The position numbers were made by a program, and so were the translations under genes. This document shows positions 61,554-64,000 of a DNA stretch of 64,000 bases, in pieces. Every line of letters starts with the position of its first letter. Position 1 is the stretch's first letter. The DNA lies in contig NZ_JBEMAR010000003.1 of the NCBI RefSeq assembly GCF_040274945.1, positions 62,001 to 126,000 on the forward strand. The letters are read 5' to 3'. The stretch comes from Carnobacterium_B sp040274945. GTDB lineage: Bacteria; Bacillota; Bacilli; Lactobacillales; Carnobacteriaceae. The notes under the pieces are model-generated. The model did no database searches and was not told the origin of the DNA. It saw only the letters and a list, made by a program, of their open reading frames with translations.

Positions 61554-63008
61554 TTACCCTCCCCTAAGATTTTCTTTTTGAATTTCGGTCATATTCTTTA
61601 GGTAGTCCTCTTCGTAGTCATACAGTCCTGCTGGATAATCCCCATTAAAACTGTCCATGCATAAACCTGAGTAAGGACTATCAAATTTCAATCCAATTGA
61701 ATCAATTAAGCCTTCTTGGCTGAGAAATGACAAACTGTCTGCTCCGATAGACTCACACATTTCAGGAACTGTCATTCTTGCAGCAATCAGTTCAGCAGAT
61801 TTGCTAATGTCGATTCCGTAAAAACTTGGATACATCAAGGGAGGAGAAGCGATGCGAACATGGACCTCTTTCGCTCCGGCTTCTTTCAATAATGTGACAA
61901 TTCGTTTACTTGTTGTACCTCGGACGATCGAGTCATCTACCATGACAACAATTTTCCCTTGCACGACTCCTTTTACGGCAGATAACTTCATTTTCGCACC
62001 CAATTCGCGCAGTTCTTGTGTCGGTTGGATAAATGTGCGACCTACATATTGATTCTTAATCAGACCCATTTCATAGGGGATTCCACTCTCTTCAGCAAAA
62101 CCGCTAGCTGCGGATAATGACGAGTTAGGAACACCAATAACGATATCCGCATTCACCATAGGGGATTCTAGTGCCAACCGTTTTCCCATTCTTTTGCGAG
62201 CCGTATGTACATTCACACCGGCTATGTTTGAATCTGGTCGAGCAAAATAGATATATTCCATTGCCGCAATGGAAATACTGGTATCCTCTGTGTATTTTTC
62301 AATCGTTAGGCCATTGCGATCAATAATTGCCAACTCTCCAGCGTTAACATTACGGACAAACTCTGCACCAATGGTATCTATCGCACATGTTTCACTTGCC
62401 ATCACATAGGCACCATTTGGCAATCGTCCAATCACGAGTGGGCGTAAAGAGTTCGCATCAACAGCACCGAACATTTTTTCCTCCGTCATAAGAACATAAG
62501 TAAACCCACCTTTAACAAGGTTCAGACTTTCCTTTATTTTATTGATCAACGTGTCTTTCTGACTACGTCTAATGAGATGGATTAACACTTCCGTATCTGA
62601 TGTCGAATGAAAGATCGCTCCATCTTCTTCCAGATTACGTCGCAAGCTCTTGGCATTCACCAAGTTTCCATTGTGACAGATAGCGATATCTAAATCGTAG
62701 AAATGGTACAAGAAAGGCTGTACGTTTTCGATGCTATTCTGTCCAGATGTGGAATAGCGTACGTGTCCGATAGCACGATCTCCTGACAATCGTTTAAGAT
62801 CGTCTCCATTTTTGAAGACTTCACTAATCAACCCCAGATTGCGATGAACCAATAGTTTCCCATTATCACAAGAAACGATTCCAGCACCTTCTTGTCCGCG
62901 ATGCTGCAAACTATGCAATCCAAAATAAGTCAGTTGGCTAGCACTTGGATCACCCCAAATGCCAAACACCCCACACTCTTCATTTAAGCTTTTTGTTTCA
63001 GCAAACAT
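61554..63008 (-). CDS. purF: amidophosphoribosyltransferase
   Basis: The 484-residue enzyme starts the pathway by making phosphoribosylamine from PRPP and glutamine. The catalytic cysteine follows an 11-residue propeptide in MFAETKSLNEECGVFG. VVMVDDSIVRGTTSKR is the PRPP site. The ATG at 63006-63008 has AGGAGG seven bases upstream; the start six codons earlier would hide that site. It overlaps purL by 25 bases. Confidence 0.97.
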   Translation of the reverse strand: MFAETKSLNEECGVFGIWGDPSASQLTYFGLHSLQHRGQEGAGIVSCDNGKLLVHRNLGLISEVFKNGDDLKRLSGDRAIGHVRYSTSGQNSIENVQPFLYHFYDLDIAICHNGNLVNAKSLRRNLEEDGAIFHSTSDTEVLIHLIRRSQKDTLINKIKESLNLVKGGFTYVLMTEEKMFGAVDANSLRPLVIGRLPNGAYVMASETCAIDTIGAEFVRNVNAGELAIIDRNGLTIEKYTEDTSISIAAMEYIYFARPDSNIAGVNVHTARKRMGKRLALESPMVNADIVIGVPNSSLSAASGFAEESGIPYEMGLIKNQYVGRTFIQPTQELRELGAKMKLSAVKGVVQGKIVVMVDDSIVRGTTSKRIVTLLKEAGAKEVHVRIASPPLMYPSFYGIDISKSAELIAARMTVPEMCESIGADSLSFLSQEGLIDSIGLKFDSPYSGLCMDSFNGDYPAGLYDYEEDYLKNMTEIQKENLRGG

Positions 63009-64000
63009 GGGATAGCCTCCTGCCATTTCATTTCTACTTCTTTTATGGATAAAGCAATTGTTTCGTTTTCAGTAGCTATTTTTGCGAATCCATTATTTTC
63101 CACTGTCCCAATCTCTGTTGCAGTCGACTTGACTAGCGCTTTGAATGCAAGGACATTTTCAGGTTTCACTGTTAAAATAAATCGCGATTGCGTTTCACTA
63201 AATAACCATGTTTTATCCATCGCAACTGTTACATCGAATCCCAATGCCGTATCGAATACGCTCTCCATCAAACCGACAGCCAATCCACCTTCTGATAAAT
63301 CGTGTGCACTTTCAATCAGTCCAGCTTGGATGGCTTTCAAAACAATGTCTTGGTTCTCTTTTTCGGTCGTCAAGTCGAAGTCCATTAGTTTCCCTTCGAT
63401 TTTTCCCAATTCTAATTTTTGTAATTCGGAACCATTAAAATCCGCTTTTGTGTCGCCAATGATGAAAATTCGATCATTGGCATTTTTGAATGCTTGGGTT
63501 GTGATGTGTTTGCTATCTTCGATCAGACCGACCATGCCAATCAACGGTGTCGGATAAATAGCTTCGCCATCCATTTCATTGTAGAGCGATACATTACCCG
63601 AGATCACTGGGGTATTCAATAAACGACAGGCTTCTGATATGCCATCTGCAGAAGTGCTCAATTCCCAGAAAATTTCAGGTTTGTCAGGATTTCCGTAGTT
63701 CAGACAATCTGTGATCGCCAATGGTCTTCCTCCACTAGCCACAATATTACGAGCAGCCTCTGATACTGCCATCTGTCCACCAATCTCAGGATTTAAATAG
63801 ATGTAACGACTATTACAATCCGTCGTCATCGCGATTGCTTTTTCAGTTCCACGTATGCGAATAACGGCGGCATCACTTCCTGGTCCCACAACTGTGCTCG
63901 TACGGACCATCGAATCATAGGTTTGGTAAATGTTTTTCTTTGAAGCAAGCGTTGGTTGTTGCAACAACTTAACCAGTGTTTCTGCAGCAGACGTAAAGGT
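62984..64000 (-). CDS. purL: phosphoribosylformylglycinamidine synthase, C-terminal part (cut by window end)
   Basis: About 338 residues of the glutamine-dependent synthase subunit PurL are present, with the frame open to the window edge. GPGSDAAVIRIRGTEKAIAM, then DCLNYGNPDKPE, SGNVSLYNE, and SAHDLSEGGLAVGL are the family blocks. The N-terminal half lies outside. The gene precedes purF in the operon. Confidence 0.95.
   Translation of the reverse strand, partial: TFTSAAETLVKLLQQPTLASKKNIYQTYDSMVRTSTVVGPGSDAAVIRIRGTEKAIAMTTDCNSRYIYLNPEIGGQMAVSEAARNIVASGGRPLAITDCLNYGNPDKPEIFWELSTSADGISEACRLLNTPVISGNVSLYNEMDGEAIYPTPLIGMVGLIEDSKHITTQAFKNANDRIFIIGDTKADFNGSELQKLELGKIEGKLMDFDLTTEKENQDIVLKAIQAGLIESAHDLSEGGLAVGLMESVFDTALGFDVTVAMDKTWLFSETQSRFILTVKPENVLAFKALVKSTATEIGTVENNGFAKIATENETIALSIKEVEMKWQEAIPCLLKQKA

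Noticed and set aside
1..64000. Search for tRNA, rRNA, CRISPR arrays, intact IS elements, prophage and T-box leaders
   Set aside because: No cloverleaf genes, spaced repeats, transposase, phage modules or T-box bulge sequences were recognised on reading both strands.

Overview
The window is low-GC DNA from a Gram-positive bacterium of the Lactobacillales type, most like Carnobacteriaceae or Enterococcaceae. This is inferred from strong AGGAGG-type ribosome binding sites, short operons closed by U-tailed hairpins, cre-like catabolite sites, RpiR/PTS sugar regulation, and gene families typical of that order. The species cannot be fixed from the sequence alone. No rRNA, tRNA, CRISPR array or intact insertion sequence was seen.

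Layout: (1) 1-3075, the end of a shikimate operon (aroB-aroA-aroC-chorismate mutase). (2) 3.1-8.6 kb, an iron and redox block. It holds a small di-iron repair protein behind an FNR-like site, a cupin gene whose promoter carries a PerR-like box, the iron exporter pair fetA-fetB, and a P1B-4 metal-efflux ATPase preceded by a well-formed czcD/NiCo-type riboswitch. (3) 8.6-19 kb, a phospho-beta-glucosidase unit with its RpiR regulator, GAPDH, a GH114-like lipoprotein, a quinone/glutathione redox group (glutathionyl-hydroquinone reductase, HxlR regulator, QorB-like reductase) and deoC. (4) 19-27.7 kb, two Gfo/Idh/MocA oxidoreductases around a large inverted-repeat element, an RpiR regulator, and a fructose-family PTS operon with an AlsE-type epimerase and a duplicated EIIB gene. 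(5) 28-31.7 kb, small membrane/DUF genes, a nucleoid-associated protein, an endonuclease III lacking most of its iron-sulfur cysteines, and an extended MsrA.

(6) 31.9-41.0 kb is the most unusual region: seven tightly packed genes with lipid-enzyme folds. They are a CarS-like CTP transferase, two rifampin-phosphotransferase-like dikinases, a CDP-alcohol phosphatidyltransferase, a phosphatidylserine-decarboxylase-like protein, a UbiA prenyltransferase and a GNAT-like protein. The set resembles archaeal polar-lipid head-group chemistry and could make an unusual amino-phospholipid; this is inference. (7) 41-50.4 kb, assorted oxidoreductases and acetyltransferases, including an aldo/keto reductase that has lost its catalytic segment, and a glutathione-dependent formaldehyde pair (gfa, adhC). 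(8) 50.6-55.9 kb, an ECF transporter with a PHP phosphatase and a divergent RpiR regulator. (9) 56.8-64 kb, the purine operon purL-F-M-N-H-D, cut by the window edge in purL.

Another theme is gene decay. Four relics lie between genes (nth, a PH-domain protein, fetB, ydeI), and three of them are remnants of families that also have an intact copy in this window.
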